The position numbers were made by a program, and so were the translations under genes. Of a DNA stretch of 64,000 nt, positions 24,694 to 34,929 are shown piece by piece. How positions within the stretch are numbered: the first letter of the stretch is position 1; every line of letters starts with the position of its first letter. Under the pieces are notes generated by a model, which was not told where the DNA came from, made no database searches, and saw nothing but the letters and a program-made list of their open reading frames with translations. This stretch comes from Parabacteroides massiliensis (GTDB lineage: Bacteria > Bacteroidota > Bacteroidia > Bacteroidales > Tannerellaceae): positions 1,233,787-1,297,786 of the forward strand of contig NZ_LT700189.1 of assembly GCF_900155425.1 (NCBI RefSeq), given 5' to 3'.

Positions 24694-25371
24694 TTATTTG
24701 TTGACTATCTTCATTGATTTGATCTTGATGTTCTTGACGGGACGGTCCTCTGCGTTAGTCTCGGTAAACTGGATCTTGTCGACTACTTTCATGCCGCTTA
24801 CGACTTCGCCGAAGATCGTATATTTGCCATCCAGATGAGGTGTGCCGCCTTCCAGCATATAGGCTTGACGCTGTTCGGGGGTGAGGGTGATGCCTTGTTC
24901 CTTTTCCATCTTGTCGAGTTCCATTTCCGTAAAGAACTTGCCGGTTACGATATAGAACTGGGTAGCCGACGAGGCGCGTTCGGGATTCTCTTCATCGCCT
25001 GTACGGGCGGCGGCGAACATGCCGCGTTTATGGAAATACTTCGGGTACACGATCTCTGCTGGAATGGTGTAGCCCAGGTCACCATCACCTAAATGTTGTT
25101 CAATTGGAGCATCCTTTGAATTGATGTCGCCCGCTTGCACCATAAATTGCTTGATGACACGGTGGAACAACAACCCGTCGTAGCGGTGCTCGTTCACGTT
25201 CTTGATAAAATTGTCACGGTGCTGGGGTGTATCATTAAAGAGTTTCACTTTGATCTTTCCCATATCGGTGTCGATCAGTACCAGCGTTTCAACCTCTTGC
25301 GCTTGCAAATGAACGGATATAAGGGCCGAAAGGACCACTAAGCATATAGCAAACAGCTTTTTCATCTTCAT
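24694..25371 (-). CDS. Peptidyl-prolyl cis-trans isomerase, cyclophilin type, exported
   Basis: A 225-residue protein with an N-terminal signal peptide (MKMKKLFAICLVVLSALISVHLQAQ). Translation may start at either the first or third codon. The cyclophilin core (TDMGKIKVKLFNDTPQHRDNFI...GLLFHRVIKQFMVQAGD) is close to the downstream paralog but has a shorter insertion (about 25-30 residues). It should assist folding of exported proteins in the periplasm. It is first in the run cyclophilin-cyclophilin-MATE-fbp-EamA and has a strong promoter directly upstream. Confidence 0.93.
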   Translation of the reverse strand: MKMKKLFAICLVVLSALISVHLQAQEVETLVLIDTDMGKIKVKLFNDTPQHRDNFIKNVNEHRYDGLLFHRVIKQFMVQAGDINSKDAPIEQHLGDGDLGYTIPAEIVYPKYFHKRGMFAAARTGDEENPERASSATQFYIVTGKFFTEMELDKMEKEQGITLTPEQRQAYMLEGGTPHLDGKYTIFGEVVSGMKVVDKIQFTETNAEDRPVKNIKIKSMKIVNK

Positions 25372-25392
25372 CTTATTTTTATATTATGGCAA

Positions 25393-25423
25393 CAAAAATA
25401 GTGATATTTACTCGTTAAAGCAA
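25393..25423 (-). promoter_or_regulatory. Promoter of the cyclophilin-MATE-fbp run
   Basis: On the minus strand, TTG (25421-25423), 20 bases, TATTTTTG (25393-25400), a full match to the Bacteroidetes pattern, 22 bases before the first start codon. Confidence 0.75.
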
Positions 25424-25492
25424 TCATTTAACACAACCTTTTCCGTCGGTATCTGTTCAAGTTGGTAATTCATCTAAACAAAAAGCACATTT

Positions 25493-26779
25493 ATGAAAAC
25501 ATTGTTGAAAAGCGCAGTTCTACTGCTCGGAATGGGACTGGTTTCTGTCCATTCCCACGCTCAGAAAGTTGTGGTTGAGGATAACGAACCTAACTCGGTC
25601 ATGTTTGTCTCCATCGATAAGGCAGGCAACGAAATTATCCGGATCATGAATGAGACGCAAAGTCCTCGTTTCCACGAACCGAAAGAGCCTCGTTTCCTGT
25701 TGACTGACCGGAAAGGCCGTTTTGCACTCGGTATCGGAGGATATGTGAAACTGGCAGCCGAATATGATTTTGGCGGTATTTCCGATAATATAGATTTTTA
25801 TCCGGCATTGATTCCCGGTAAGGGGCAGTCGTACGTGCGGAACCAGTTCCAGATGGACGCCACTACGAGTTCCATCTTTTTGAAACTGGTCGGACATACG
25901 GACTTGTTGGGCGATTTCGTAGTGTATACCGCCGGCAACTTCCGGGGAGGTAGCGGTAAGATATTCGAGTTGAGGAATGCTTATGTGTCGGCGCGTGGTT
26001 TTACGGCAGGCTACGATTACGGTTCGTTCATGGACTTGGGCAATGTGCCTGCTACGATTGATTTCGCCGGTCCTAACGGGATGTCGATCTATCATGCCAC
26101 GCAGATCCGTTACGAACATGCACTTGCCAAGGGCTTGAAAGCCGGTATCGGCGTGGAAATGCCGGTTGTGGACGGTCTGACGAATGATCATGTCAGCATT
26201 GCCAAGCAGCGGATGCCGAACTTCCCGGTCTACGTGCAGTACGGTTGGAACCCTAAAAGCCATTTCCGGGCAGCGGCTATCATTCGCAGTATGAGTTACG
26301 ACAATTTGACTGCTCGCAAGGCGGAGTCGGAGATCGGATGGGGTGTACTGGCTTCTGCTACCTTCAATGTGACGAATCGTTTGCAGGTCTATGGACAGGG
26401 TGTGTATGGCAAGGGGATCGGACAGTTCCTGAACGATATGAGCATGTTGAATGTCGATATGGCTCCGAACCCTGAAAAGAATGGGAAGATGCAGGTGCTC
26501 CCGATGATGGGATGGTTTGCCGGGATGCAGTATAATTTCTCTCCGAAAGTGTTTGTCACCAGCACATACGGGCAGTCACGCCTGTACAGCCATGACGGTT
26601 ATCCGGCCACTCCTTCCGGACAGTACCGCTATGGTCAGTATCTGAATGCCACACTTTTTTGGAACATCACTTCCAACCTGCAGGCCGGTGCCGAATATCT
26701 ACGTGGTTGGCGTACGGATTTCAACGGCGATACACGTCATGCCAACCGGGTGAATCTGGCGGTACAGTATAGTTTCTAA
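25493..26779 (+). CDS. Outer-membrane porin, DcaP-like
   Basis: A 428-residue protein with a signal peptide (MKTLLKSAVLLLGMGLVSVHSHAQ). A short polar N-terminal segment is followed by alternating amphipathic strands rich in Tyr, Gly and Phe, ending in NLAVQYSF with a terminal Phe as in beta-barrel outer-membrane proteins. The GRFALGIGGYVKLAAEYDFGG start of the barrel and the Tyr-Asp-rich GFTAGYDYGSFMDLGNVPATIDFAGPNG segment resemble DcaP-family trimeric porins. It would form a diffusion pore; the solute is unknown. It is a single gene that converges on the nucleotidyltransferase across a shared terminator. Confidence 0.8.
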   Translation: MKTLLKSAVLLLGMGLVSVHSHAQKVVVEDNEPNSVMFVSIDKAGNEIIRIMNETQSPRFHEPKEPRFLLTDRKGRFALGIGGYVKLAAEYDFGGISDNIDFYPALIPGKGQSYVRNQFQMDATTSSIFLKLVGHTDLLGDFVVYTAGNFRGGSGKIFELRNAYVSARGFTAGYDYGSFMDLGNVPATIDFAGPNGMSIYHATQIRYEHALAKGLKAGIGVEMPVVDGLTNDHVSIAKQRMPNFPVYVQYGWNPKSHFRAAAIIRSMSYDNLTARKAESEIGWGVLASATFNVTNRLQVYGQGVYGKGIGQFLNDMSMLNVDMAPNPEKNGKMQVLPMMGWFAGMQYNFSPKVFVTSTYGQSRLYSHDGYPATPSGQYRYGQYLNATLFWNITSNLQAGAEYLRGWRTDFNGDTRHANRVNLAVQYSF

Positions 26780-26855
26780 GAATATTTGAACCTTTAAATG
26801 ATGATTTATGGTTTAAACCTGTCAAAATGTGAAACATTATCATAGTGAACAATAA

Positions 26856-26898
26856 AATCCCCGCAGTGAAACAGAAAACACTGCGGGGATTCTTTTTT
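26856..26898. terminator. Bidirectional terminator between porin and nucleotidyltransferase
   Basis: Stem ATCCCCGCAGTG / CACTGCGGGGAT, followed by TCTTTTTT on plus and by TTTATT on minus. It lies between convergent genes and can serve both. Confidence 0.85.
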
Positions 26899-26919
26899 AT
26901 TGGACTTGATCTTGTTTGC

Positions 26920-27840
26920 TTAGAACAATTTAGCAGGATATTCACCGGCATTGACCAATGCTTGGATCTTGTCTACTACTTCCTGGCGGTCTTCCGGATA
27001 GGTGACACCGAACCATTTGCTGGCGGTATCTAACACTTCGACCGTAGCCGTCTTGTCATTGATCAATTTATCAACCATCAGCGGAATGAAGAATTCGCTC
27101 TTCAGGTTTTCCATGTTCTTCGGATCGCTCAGGAAAGTCTTGAAGAATTCCTGGCTGTAAGCGAAGTAATCAGGAGTGAAGCCCCAGAAGTTCATGCTTA
27201 CCGGGGTCGTGTCGGGGGTAGCTGTCCATTCGCCGTTGTCGTCGATGTATTTCACTTCTCCGTCGATGCGCTGGATCTTGGTACGTTCGACAACGGATGT
27301 CAACAGATGGTTTTCATCTGTACTACAGATACCGCGTGATACTGTACCGCTTTCGCTCAATGTGTTGCCTACACGAAAACCTACCATTGAGTACACATTC
27401 TTAGAACCTTCCGGCAGGGAGGCAAGGAACTTGCCCATTACTTGGAAAGAGTCGCGACCATAGAAGTCGTCGCAGTTGATAACGGCAAACGGTTCTTTGA
27501 TCACGTCGGCACCCATCATGACTGCATGGTTCGTTCCCCACGGTTTGGTACGTTCTGCCGGGCAGGTGAATCCTTCGGGCAGGTTGTCCAATGCCTGGAA
27601 TACCAGTTCACACGGGATGTGACTTTCATATTTGGAGAGGATTTTGTCGCGAAAATCCTGTTCGAAATCTTTACGGATAACGAAAACAAGTTTGCCGAAA
27701 CCGGCATGGATAGCATCGTAGATAGAATAATCCATGATTGTTTCGCCGTTAGGCCCCAGTCCGTCTAATTGCTTCAAGCCTCCATAGCGGCTTCCCATTC
27801 CGGCAGCCAATAAGAATAATGTAGGTTTCATAATTTTCAA
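26920..27840 (-). CDS. Sugar nucleotidyltransferase (NTP-transferase fold)
   Basis: A 306-residue protein. The Rossmann-like N-terminus, PTLFLLAAGMGSRYGGLKQLDGLGPNGETIMDYSIYDA, carries the nucleotide-binding signature GxGSR and the active-site Lys. PWGTNHAVMMG and VINCDDFYGRDS (metal-binding Asp pair, about residues 117-118) follow. This matches GalU/RmlA-like enzymes that make NDP-sugars, although the C-terminal half does not identify a specific sugar. Translation may begin at codon 1 or 4. It lies 116 bases downstream of the GH51 gene, with ATAAATC-type repeats in the gap. Confidence 0.82.
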   Translation of the reverse strand: MKIMKPTLFLLAAGMGSRYGGLKQLDGLGPNGETIMDYSIYDAIHAGFGKLVFVIRKDFEQDFRDKILSKYESHIPCELVFQALDNLPEGFTCPAERTKPWGTNHAVMMGADVIKEPFAVINCDDFYGRDSFQVMGKFLASLPEGSKNVYSMVGFRVGNTLSESGTVSRGICSTDENHLLTSVVERTKIQRIDGEVKYIDDNGEWTATPDTTPVSMNFWGFTPDYFAYSQEFFKTFLSDPKNMENLKSEFFIPLMVDKLINDKTATVEVLDTASKWFGVTYPEDRQEVVDKIQALVNAGEYPAKLF

Positions 27841-27887
27841 GTTTATATAGTGTTTTTGTTTTCTTCGGACAAAAGTAGAAAATAAAT

Positions 27888-27917
27888 ATGATTTTTGATT
27901 TATGATTTATGATTTAT
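27888..27917. repeat. ATTTATG heptamer repeats between GH51 and nucleotidyltransferase
   Basis: Three to four tandem copies of TGATTTA/TGATTTT, the same family as at 7524, 45787, 46718, 47221 and 48000. Confidence 0.7.
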
Positions 27918-27956
27918 TCATTTACTCCTGACCTGATACTACAAACAACGCCATGT

Positions 27957-29495
27957 TCATTCCACTTCCAGCACGACAATCGATTTGGCAGGCAGGTCGA
28001 TTTTGAGTTGTCCCTTTTCTATTTTCGCACCGTTGAAGGTCGCCGGTTTTACGACATCCGGTTTCTCGAAGGTGTTGTGGTCGTTGATGGATGCGGAGGT
28101 CAGGATACGTCCGTTCACACTCTTTATCTTCTGCCCCTGCAGGTCGAGGGTGATGTTTTGGGCGTTGTCGACATCTACATTGGCCAAAGAGATATGGATA
28201 TGTCCGTTCTTGTCTTTGGAAGCAGAGGCGCTAACCATCGGCACTTCGCGATTGTCGCGCACTTTGGCTTTATCGCAAATCAGGTCCATCGGCAGGAATG
28301 TGGCATCCTGGTGCACGTTGTACATCTGGAAAACATAGTAGGTCGGCGTGAGCAACATCTTCGGGCCGTTCGTCAGGATCATGGATTGGAGCACGTTGAC
28401 AATCTGAGCGATGTTGGTCATCCGGACGCGATCCGTATATTTGTGGAACACGTTCAGGGTAAGGGCTGCCACGAAAGCGTCGCGCATGGTGTTCTGCTGG
28501 TACAGGTGGCCGTTGATCGTGCCCGGTTCTTCGTCCCACCAGGTTCCCCACTCGTCCACCATCAGACCGATTTTCTTCTGCGGGTCGTATTTGTCCATGA
28601 TCTGGATATGTTTCCTGACGACATCTTCTATTTCAAGACATTTGCCCATTGTCCAGTAGTAATCGTCTTTGTTGAAATCCGTAGCCGATCCTTTGCTGCC
28701 ATTCCATCCCGTCACCGTGTAATAGTGCAGGGATATACCGTCCATGCGGCCGCCCACGTTTTTCATCAGCGTTTCCGTCCAGTTGTAGTCGTAGTCGCTG
28801 GCACCACTGGCGATCTTGAAAAGTCGGTTCCCGTCGTAATTACGGCAGTAAGTGGAGTAGCGGCGGTAGAGGTCGGCGTAATATTCAGGGCGCATGCTTC
28901 CGCCACATCCCCAGCTTTCGTTGCCGACACCGATGAATTTGACTTTCCATGCCTTGTCGCGTCCGTTTTGCCGGCGCAGGCGGGCCATCGGGCTGTCTCC
29001 TTCCGATGTCATATATTCGACCCACTTGGCCATCTCTTCGACGGTTCCGCTGCCGACATTGGCGCTGATGTAAGGTTCACAACCTAACAGTTCGCAGAGG
29101 TTCAGGAATTCATGTGTACCAAAACTGTTGTCTTCGATCGTGCCGCCCCAGTTGTTGTTCACCATCTTGGGGCGGTTTTCCTTCGGACCGATCCCGTCCA
29201 TCCAGTGGTATTCGTCGGCAAAGCAGCCGCCCGGCCAGCGGAGGTTGGGGATTTTCAGCTCTTTTAAGGCATTCAGCACGTCGTTGCGGTAGCCTTGCGT
29301 ATTGGGTATTTCAGATTCAGGGCCGACCCAAAGCCCGCCATAGATGCAGGTTCCGAGGTGCTCGGCAAATTGACCGTAGATATGTTTGCTGATCAGTTGG
29401 TTTCCCTGCTCAGGATAGATACGGATGCTCGCGTCTTTCTGGGCGAAGAGGGGCAGCACGGCGGCTGCCATTAAACTTGCTAATACTGTTTTCAT
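27957..29495 (-). CDS. Alpha-L-arabinofuranosidase, GH51, exported
   Basis: A 512-residue protein with a signal peptide (cut near LFAQ). The catalytic barrel contains [24 protein letters not shown] (acid/base E193) and [10 protein letters not shown] (nucleophile E315), then a C-terminal beta domain. GH51 enzymes release terminal L-arabinofuranose from arabinans, arabinoxylan or arabinogalactan. It lies 11 bases downstream of the GH35 gene on the same strand. The pair together suggests debranching of arabinose- and galactose-rich plant glycans. No SusCD pair adjoins them, so oligosaccharide uptake must be encoded elsewhere. Confidence 0.93.
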   Translation of the reverse strand: MKTVLASLMAAAVLPLFAQKDASIRIYPEQGNQLISKHIYGQFAEHLGTCIYGGLWVGPESEIPNTQGYRNDVLNALKELKIPNLRWPGGCFADEYHWMDGIGPKENRPKMVNNNWGGTIEDNSFGTHEFLNLCELLGCEPYISANVGSGTVEEMAKWVEYMTSEGDSPMARLRRQNGRDKAWKVKFIGVGNESWGCGGSMRPEYYADLYRRYSTYCRNYDGNRLFKIASGASDYDYNWTETLMKNVGGRMDGISLHYYTVTGWNGSKGSATDFNKDDYYWTMGKCLEIEDVVRKHIQIMDKYDPQKKIGLMVDEWGTWWDEEPGTINGHLYQQNTMRDAFVAALTLNVFHKYTDRVRMTNIAQIVNVLQSMILTNGPKMLLTPTYYVFQMYNVHQDATFLPMDLICDKAKVRDNREVPMVSASASKDKNGHIHISLANVDVDNAQNITLDLQGQKIKSVNGRILTSASINDHNTFEKPDVVKPATFNGAKIEKGQLKIDLPAKSIVVLEVE

Positions 29496-29506
29496 GTCTA
29501 ATAGAT

Positions 29507-31846
29507 TTAAAATTTGAACGGGTTCGTTTTTGTGTATGCCTTATACTCTTTGACCATGCCCGGATATCCTTCTTCTGCTCGAGGCAGGTATTGGAAACCG
29601 GAGACAACCACTTCTTCGCGCAGGTCGATCACGACTTGATGCGGGTATTTGTCACCGCGTGCCGTACTCCAATAAGTCGATTCCTGCAGGTCGAATATTT
29701 TATCGGCGGTAAAGTTACCGCCCCGTGTCTCTTCACTGTCGGCATATGCGATCTGCCAGTGCTGGCGGGAGAGTGGTTTCCCGTTTTCGTCCAACAGATA
29801 GAATTCGGCTATGGCGGCGTTGTCTTTGCCATCCTGGGCGCTCAGTGCTTCGAGACAGAAGAAACGGGTTTTCACCGGCGCGTCGAATTTGACTTCCTGC
29901 CAGCCGTTGCCGGCTTTCAACGTACCCGAGGCTACCGGCTTTTCGTTTTTGAGATTCAGGTTTTCACCATCCTTACGGTGTGTCATCGGTGCTTCGGCAC
30001 GCAACATATCCAGGATCGGTTTGTCCAGGCCTTTGATCGTTGCTTTTTCCGGACCTAATAAATCGAGTACGATAATTTCATTTTCGCCTTTCTTCAGCCA
30101 GCAGCCCGGCATGAAGAGTGTTTGTTGCGGCCCGATTTTCCAGAAGCGGCCCATCGCTTTCCCGTTTACCCAAACCATGCCTTTTCCCCAGGTCTGCATA
30201 TCGAGGAATACGTCGCCTGTTTCTTCCAAGTTGAATGTCGCACGGTAATAGGCCGGTCCGTCTGATTTCTTGCCCGGAGCATACTTTTTGTCTTTCACGA
30301 ACGGGTAATCCACCGGAAAACTATACACCTGCCAATTCTTCAATTCCTGAGTGGAGCCTTCGTTCAGCAATTCCACTTTCTCAGTGATTCCTTTGCGGTC
30401 GTGGATCGCTTTGTCGAAGTTGACACGTCCCATAGCCTCAATCAGAATGTCCAACTGTGTCCCGGCAGCTAAAGCCGGCAGTTTAAGGGAGTTCTCGCCG
30501 CGGCGGCGGTCCAGGCGTCCCAAGAGTTTCCCGTTTGCATAGACCTGTGCCCAGTCGTGCACTTCCGTAATTAGGAGGATAGTGCCGGAGGTCACGGCAG
30601 GAAGTGTAGTCCGGTACAGGATTGTTCCCCAGCCTTGGTCGAACTGTTCCATCGGTTTGATGTCTTCAGAAGTCTTCGGCTCCGGCAGGTTTCCGAATAA
30701 AGGAGCGACTTCCTTTATCTCGAATTCAGGTATTTCGATGATCGGTTTAGCAGCCGGTACTTCAGACTGTGTTTCGCCTTCGTCCATATAGCCGGCAAGA
30801 AGTTCACGCAATTTGAAATATTTGGGGGTTGTCCATCCTGCCTCGCTGATAGGCGCGTCATAATCGTAAGAACTGCACATAGCCGAGTAGGCGGGGCTGT
30901 TGGCTCCTCCCCAATGGCCGAAAGTCGTTCCTCCATGCGTCATGTAGAGAGAGAACGAAATGTTGCGGTCGAGCATGTCCTTGATACCGGATACCATCGT
31001 TTCCGCATCGCGTGTCTCGTGCTTGCGTCCCCAATGATCGAACCATCCACTCCAGAACTCGCTACACATGAGCGGGGTGTTGGGGCGTACTTCTTTCAGT
31101 TTTTTGAATTGTTCGTCGATATTGGCACCCGTACCGAAATTGACGGTCCATACCAGGTCGTCAAGGGCATTGTTCTGGAAGTTGGAACTCCAGTCACACT
31201 GGAACAGAGGAACGTCTGTAAATCCTGCACCCTTCACGATGTCGCGGATGTTGGCGATGTATTCCTTGTCTGTCGCATAGGAACCGTATTCATTTTCGAC
31301 CTGTACCATAATAATATTGCCTCCTTTTGTGATCTGGAGGTCGGCAAGCTGTTTCCCGATTTCATTCATGAACAGTTTGGTCCGTTCCAGGAAATAAGGA
31401 TCGTTGGTACGCAGTTTGATATCTTCTTTTTTCAGCAACCACCAGGGCAGTCCTCCCATTTCCCATTCGGAGCAGACGTAAGGGCCGGGGCGCAGCATGA
31501 TATACATATCGTATTTTTGAGCCAGGCGGCAGAAAGCGGCAATGTCGTTCTGTCCGCTGAAATCGAATTCGCCGGGTTTTTGTTCATGAATATTCCAAAA
31601 GGCATAGATGCAGATCGTATTCATGCCAAGAGCTTTGCAAAGTTGGATGCGGTGTTCCCAGTATTCGGCCGGAATACGGGTGTAATGGATTTCCGCGGCT
31701 TTGATCACAAACGGTTTCCCGTCTAACAGAAATGTTTTGTCGCTGATCGTAAAAGTGTGTTCTCCAGCCGGCTTTTGGTTACAGCCGGAAAGGACAATGA
31801 GAAACAGTGCTATCAGCCAGGATGCTGTGTTCTGTAGGTACTTCAT
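29507..31846 (-). CDS. Beta-galactosidase, GH35, lipoprotein
   Basis: A 779-residue protein. A signal peptide with lipobox LSGC (Cys22) predicts membrane anchoring in the cell envelope. The GH35 barrel follows: [46 protein letters not shown] (acid/base E186) and [14 protein letters not shown] (nucleophile E263). Later jelly-roll domains ([34 protein letters not shown]) are typical. The last 140 residues resemble an F5/8-type discoidin fold ([19 protein letters not shown]). It removes terminal beta-galactose. It is first of a two-gene unit with GH51. Confidence 0.94.
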   Translation of the reverse strand: MKYLQNTASWLIALFLIVLSGCNQKPAGEHTFTISDKTFLLDGKPFVIKAAEIHYTRIPAEYWEHRIQLCKALGMNTICIYAFWNIHEQKPGEFDFSGQNDIAAFCRLAQKYDMYIMLRPGPYVCSEWEMGGLPWWLLKKEDIKLRTNDPYFLERTKLFMNEIGKQLADLQITKGGNIIMVQVENEYGSYATDKEYIANIRDIVKGAGFTDVPLFQCDWSSNFQNNALDDLVWTVNFGTGANIDEQFKKLKEVRPNTPLMCSEFWSGWFDHWGRKHETRDAETMVSGIKDMLDRNISFSLYMTHGGTTFGHWGGANSPAYSAMCSSYDYDAPISEAGWTTPKYFKLRELLAGYMDEGETQSEVPAAKPIIEIPEFEIKEVAPLFGNLPEPKTSEDIKPMEQFDQGWGTILYRTTLPAVTSGTILLITEVHDWAQVYANGKLLGRLDRRRGENSLKLPALAAGTQLDILIEAMGRVNFDKAIHDRKGITEKVELLNEGSTQELKNWQVYSFPVDYPFVKDKKYAPGKKSDGPAYYRATFNLEETGDVFLDMQTWGKGMVWVNGKAMGRFWKIGPQQTLFMPGCWLKKGENEIIVLDLLGPEKATIKGLDKPILDMLRAEAPMTHRKDGENLNLKNEKPVASGTLKAGNGWQEVKFDAPVKTRFFCLEALSAQDGKDNAAIAEFYLLDENGKPLSRQHWQIAYADSEETRGGNFTADKIFDLQESTYWSTARGDKYPHQVVIDLREEVVVSGFQYLPRAEEGYPGMVKEYKAYTKTNPFKF

Positions 31847-31962
31847 GATATAAAATTAGTTTATAAATATTATCCGGCGATAAAAGTACATAAATTACAC
31901 TTATGTGCGGGATATTTGTGGGGCATAAATGGAAAAAATAGTTCCATTTGCTTCAATTTGTG

Positions 31963-31970
31963 TACCTTTG
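31963..31970 (+). promoter_or_regulatory. Promoter -7 box of the M13 peptidase gene
   Basis: TACCTTTG, a match to TAnnTTTG, 34 bases ahead of the ATG at 32004. Confidence 0.6.
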
Positions 31971-32003
31971 CCATGTAAAATGAATGATTAAACGTTGAAC
32001 AAG

Positions 32004-34049
32004 ATGAAAAAGTTAATGGTAATACCGCTTGTTGCCGCCGGAATGGCCGCAATGGTGGGATGCAGTAAAACTCCTGCGAAGGACGCTGTAAAGAATGATG
32101 CTATTAATCTGGCAAACCTGGACACAACCGTGGCTCCGGGAATCGATTTCTATCAGTATGCTTGTGGTGGTTGGATGAAGAATAATCCGCTGAAACCGGA
32201 ATATGCCCGTTTCGGTACTTTCGACCAGCTCAGGGATAACAATCAGGAACAGATCCGTACGCTTATTGAAGGTCTCAGTGAGACACCGCAACAGGAGGGG
32301 AGCGTCGGGCAGAAGATCGGTATGCTGTTCGCAATGGGGATGGATAGCGTGAAACTGAATGAAGACGGTTATGCTCCGATTAAGGATCAGCTCGCTGAAA
32401 TCAACAAGTTAGGAACGAAAGACGAACTGACCAAGATGGTGGCGACCTTGCATAAGGAGGGAATGGCTCCTTTCTTTGCCTTGTATGTCGGGGCTGATGA
32501 AAAGAACAGTTCCATGAATATTGTACAGTTGTACCAAGCCGGACTGGGTATGGGGGATCGTGATTACTACCTGCTGGAAGACGAAAGCAGCCAGAAGATG
32601 CGCGAAGCCTATAAAAACTATATTACCCGCCTGTTTACTTTGATCGGAAGTTCTCCCGAACAGGCCGATGCTGCCGTCGATGCGGTCATGAAGATCGAAA
32701 AAGGCATTGCCGAAGTTTCTTTCAGCCGTGAAGATTTGCGTGATTCCCGGAAGAACTACAATAAGATGTCTGTCGAAGACTTCAAAGCCAAGAACGATCC
32801 GTTGAACTGGGATGTTTATTTCGAAAGCATGGGGATGATGGATATCAAATATCTGGATGCGAAACAGCTCCCGTTCTACGAAGGTCTGTCTGCCTTGATG
32901 AAGAATACGACTTTGGATGAACAAAAATATTACCTGACATTCAACCTGCTTAGCTCTGCCGCTCCTTACTTGAGCGATCCGTTTGTCGCAGCAAATTTTG
33001 ATTTCTATGGCAAGACGATGTCCGGCCGTCAGGAACAGCAGCCACGCTGGAAACGTGCTTTATCTACGGTGAACGGTGCCTTGTCGGAAGCTGTCGGCCA
33101 GATGTATGTGGCTAAATATTTCCCCGCCTCTTCCAAGGAAAAAATGTTGAAGATGGTCGGCGACTTGCAGAAAGCTTTGGGTGACCGTATCTCCGGCCTG
33201 GAATGGATGAGCGATGCCACTAAGGCGAAGGCGCAGGAAAAATTGGCCGCTTTTATCGTCAAGATCGGTTATCCCGACACTTGGCGCGACTACAGTGGCC
33301 TGGAGATCAAGAATGATTCTTATTGGGCGAACGTGTGCCGTTCCAATATCTTTGAAGTCAATTATATGTTAGCGGATGTAGACAAACCGGTCGATAAAGC
33401 TCGTTGGGGAATGAGCCCGCAGACGGTAAACGCTTATTACAATCCGACAACGAACGAGATTTGTTTCCCTGCCGCCATCTTGCAACCTCCTTTCTTTAAT
33501 CCGGAAGCTGACGACGCTGTGAACTATGGTGCTATCGGCGTCGTGATCGGCCACGAAATGACTCACGGATTCGATGACCAAGGACGCAACTATGATAAGG
33601 AGGGCAACTTGAGCGACTGGTGGACGGCCGAAGATGCCGCTCTCTTTACGCAACGTGCCGACCGCCTGGCTCAGCAATATAGCGATATCATTGTTGTGGA
33701 CAGCGTTCATGCCAACGGTCGTTTCACATTGGGAGAAAACATTGCCGACCAGGGAGGCTTAATGGTCGCACATTTGGCTTACCTCAACTCTTTGGAAGGA
33801 AAAGGAACACCGGCTCCGATCGACGGTTTTACCAACGAACAGCGTTTCTATCTGGGTTACGCCAATCTTTGGGCCCAAAACATCCGTCCTGAAGAGATCT
33901 TGCGTCTGACCAAGATCGATCCGCACTCATTAGGCAAGTGGCGTGTCAATGCCGCCCTCCGCAATATCGATGCTTTCTACGCCGCATTCGATATCAAAGA
34001 AGGCGAACCGATGTATATGTTGCCGGCTGACCGGGTGGTGATTTGGTAA
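32004..34049 (+). CDS. pepO: M13-family zinc metallopeptidase (PepO/neprilysin-like), lipoprotein
   Basis: A 681-residue protein. It starts at the ATG at 32004 (MKKLMVIPLVAAGMAAMVGCSK), not at the in-frame TTG 9 bases earlier. The lipobox MVGC predicts lipidation and an envelope location. The neprilysin-type N-terminal domain begins GIDFYQYACGGWMKNN. The zinc site is VVIGHEMTHGFDDQGRNYD (HExxH, about residue 516), with the third ligand in GENIADQGG (about residue 577), and the substrate-positioning NAYYNPTTNEICFPAAIL is present. M13 enzymes cut oligopeptides of up to about 40 residues. It is a single gene with its own promoter and terminator. Confidence 0.95.
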   Translation: MKKLMVIPLVAAGMAAMVGCSKTPAKDAVKNDAINLANLDTTVAPGIDFYQYACGGWMKNNPLKPEYARFGTFDQLRDNNQEQIRTLIEGLSETPQQEGSVGQKIGMLFAMGMDSVKLNEDGYAPIKDQLAEINKLGTKDELTKMVATLHKEGMAPFFALYVGADEKNSSMNIVQLYQAGLGMGDRDYYLLEDESSQKMREAYKNYITRLFTLIGSSPEQADAAVDAVMKIEKGIAEVSFSREDLRDSRKNYNKMSVEDFKAKNDPLNWDVYFESMGMMDIKYLDAKQLPFYEGLSALMKNTTLDEQKYYLTFNLLSSAAPYLSDPFVAANFDFYGKTMSGRQEQQPRWKRALSTVNGALSEAVGQMYVAKYFPASSKEKMLKMVGDLQKALGDRISGLEWMSDATKAKAQEKLAAFIVKIGYPDTWRDYSGLEIKNDSYWANVCRSNIFEVNYMLADVDKPVDKARWGMSPQTVNAYYNPTTNEICFPAAILQPPFFNPEADDAVNYGAIGVVIGHEMTHGFDDQGRNYDKEGNLSDWWTAEDAALFTQRADRLAQQYSDIIVVDSVHANGRFTLGENIADQGGLMVAHLAYLNSLEGKGTPAPIDGFTNEQRFYLGYANLWAQNIRPEEILRLTKIDPHSLGKWRVNAALRNIDAFYAAFDIKEGEPMYMLPADRVVIW

Positions 34050-34113
34050 GACGGAAAGAAACGGTTCTTTTCCGGAAAGCGAGTGTACGGTAGTTTGTAA
34101 AAAACATTTGCAG

Positions 34114-34157
34114 AAAGAGATGTATCGAAGTGTTATTGCTTTGATATATCTCTTTTT
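34114..34157 (+). terminator. Terminator of pepO overlapping the next promoter
   Basis: Stem AAAGAGATGTATC-AAG / CTTTGATATATCTCTTT with a short loop and T5. The TTG of the next promoter (34136-34138) lies in the loop. Confidence 0.65.
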
Positions 34158-34166
34158 GTATATTTG
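34136..34166 (+). promoter_or_regulatory. Promoter of the DUF5020-NCS2 permease pair
   Basis: TTG (34136-34138), 20 bases, TATATTTG (34159-34166), a full consensus, 36 bases before the start codon. Confidence 0.75.
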
Positions 34167-34201
34167 CATCTTTCTTTAACACTTTAACAATTTAGGATAA
34201 G

Positions 34202-34918
34202 ATGAGAAGGTTTTTTATGCTGGCAGCTTTGCTGGCTATTGTTTGTTGCGGAAAGGCACAGAATGTGCAGTTACATTATGATTTCGGGGGCGCTCTTTAT
34301 GACAAGGATTTACACGGCCGTCCGGTGTTGACCTCGACGGTGGAAATGTTTAAAGCAGATAAATGGGGAAGTACCTATTTCTTTGTTGATATGGATTATA
34401 CCAGTAAAGGTGTTGCTGCCGGTTATTGGGAGATCGCCCGCGAGTTGCGTTTCTGGCAGCCGCCATTTTCCATACATGTCGAATATAATGGTGGAGCATC
34501 GAACAGTTTTTCCTACAATAACGCTTATCTCGGCGGTGCGACCTATACGTGGAACAGTTCTGACTTTACGAAAGGTTTTACACTTACCGCCATGTATAAA
34601 TATATCCAGAAACACAAGGAACCAAACAACTTCCAGTTGACAAGTACGTGGTATATCCATTTTGCCAAGAACGGTCTTTGTACATTCAGCGGTTTTGCCG
34701 ACTGGTGGAGGGAACGGACCGATTATGCAGACGGCAGCCATCGAAACTTTATTTTCCTGAGCGAACCGCAGTTTTGGGTGAATCTGAACAAATTGAAACA
34801 TGTTGATGATAAGTTCAAACTGAGTGTCGGTAGCGAGGTAGAGCTGAGCCAGAATTTTGGCGCACGTAAAGGATTTTATGCCATTCCTACATTGGCAATT
34901 AAGTGGTCATTCGATTAA
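34202..34918 (+). CDS. DUF5020 family outer-membrane protein, Tsx-like
   Basis: A 238-residue protein with a signal peptide (MRRFFMLAALLAIVCCGKAQ). The mature part is almost all amphipathic strands with many aromatic residues (NVQLHYDFGGALY, GSTYFFVDMDYTSKG, FWVNLNKL) and ends FYAIPTLAIKWSFD, as expected of a 12-strand outer-membrane barrel. DUF5020 is related to Tsx nucleoside channels as I recall. The next gene, 11 bases downstream, encodes an AzgA-type purine permease. The pair would bring nucleosides or purine bases across the outer and then the inner membrane (inference from context). Confidence 0.8.
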   Translation: MRRFFMLAALLAIVCCGKAQNVQLHYDFGGALYDKDLHGRPVLTSTVEMFKADKWGSTYFFVDMDYTSKGVAAGYWEIARELRFWQPPFSIHVEYNGGASNSFSYNNAYLGGATYTWNSSDFTKGFTLTAMYKYIQKHKEPNNFQLTSTWYIHFAKNGLCTFSGFADWWRERTDYADGSHRNFIFLSEPQFWVNLNKLKHVDDKFKLSVGSEVELSQNFGARKGFYAIPTLAIKWSFD

Positions 34919-34929
34919 TCGGGTTGGAT

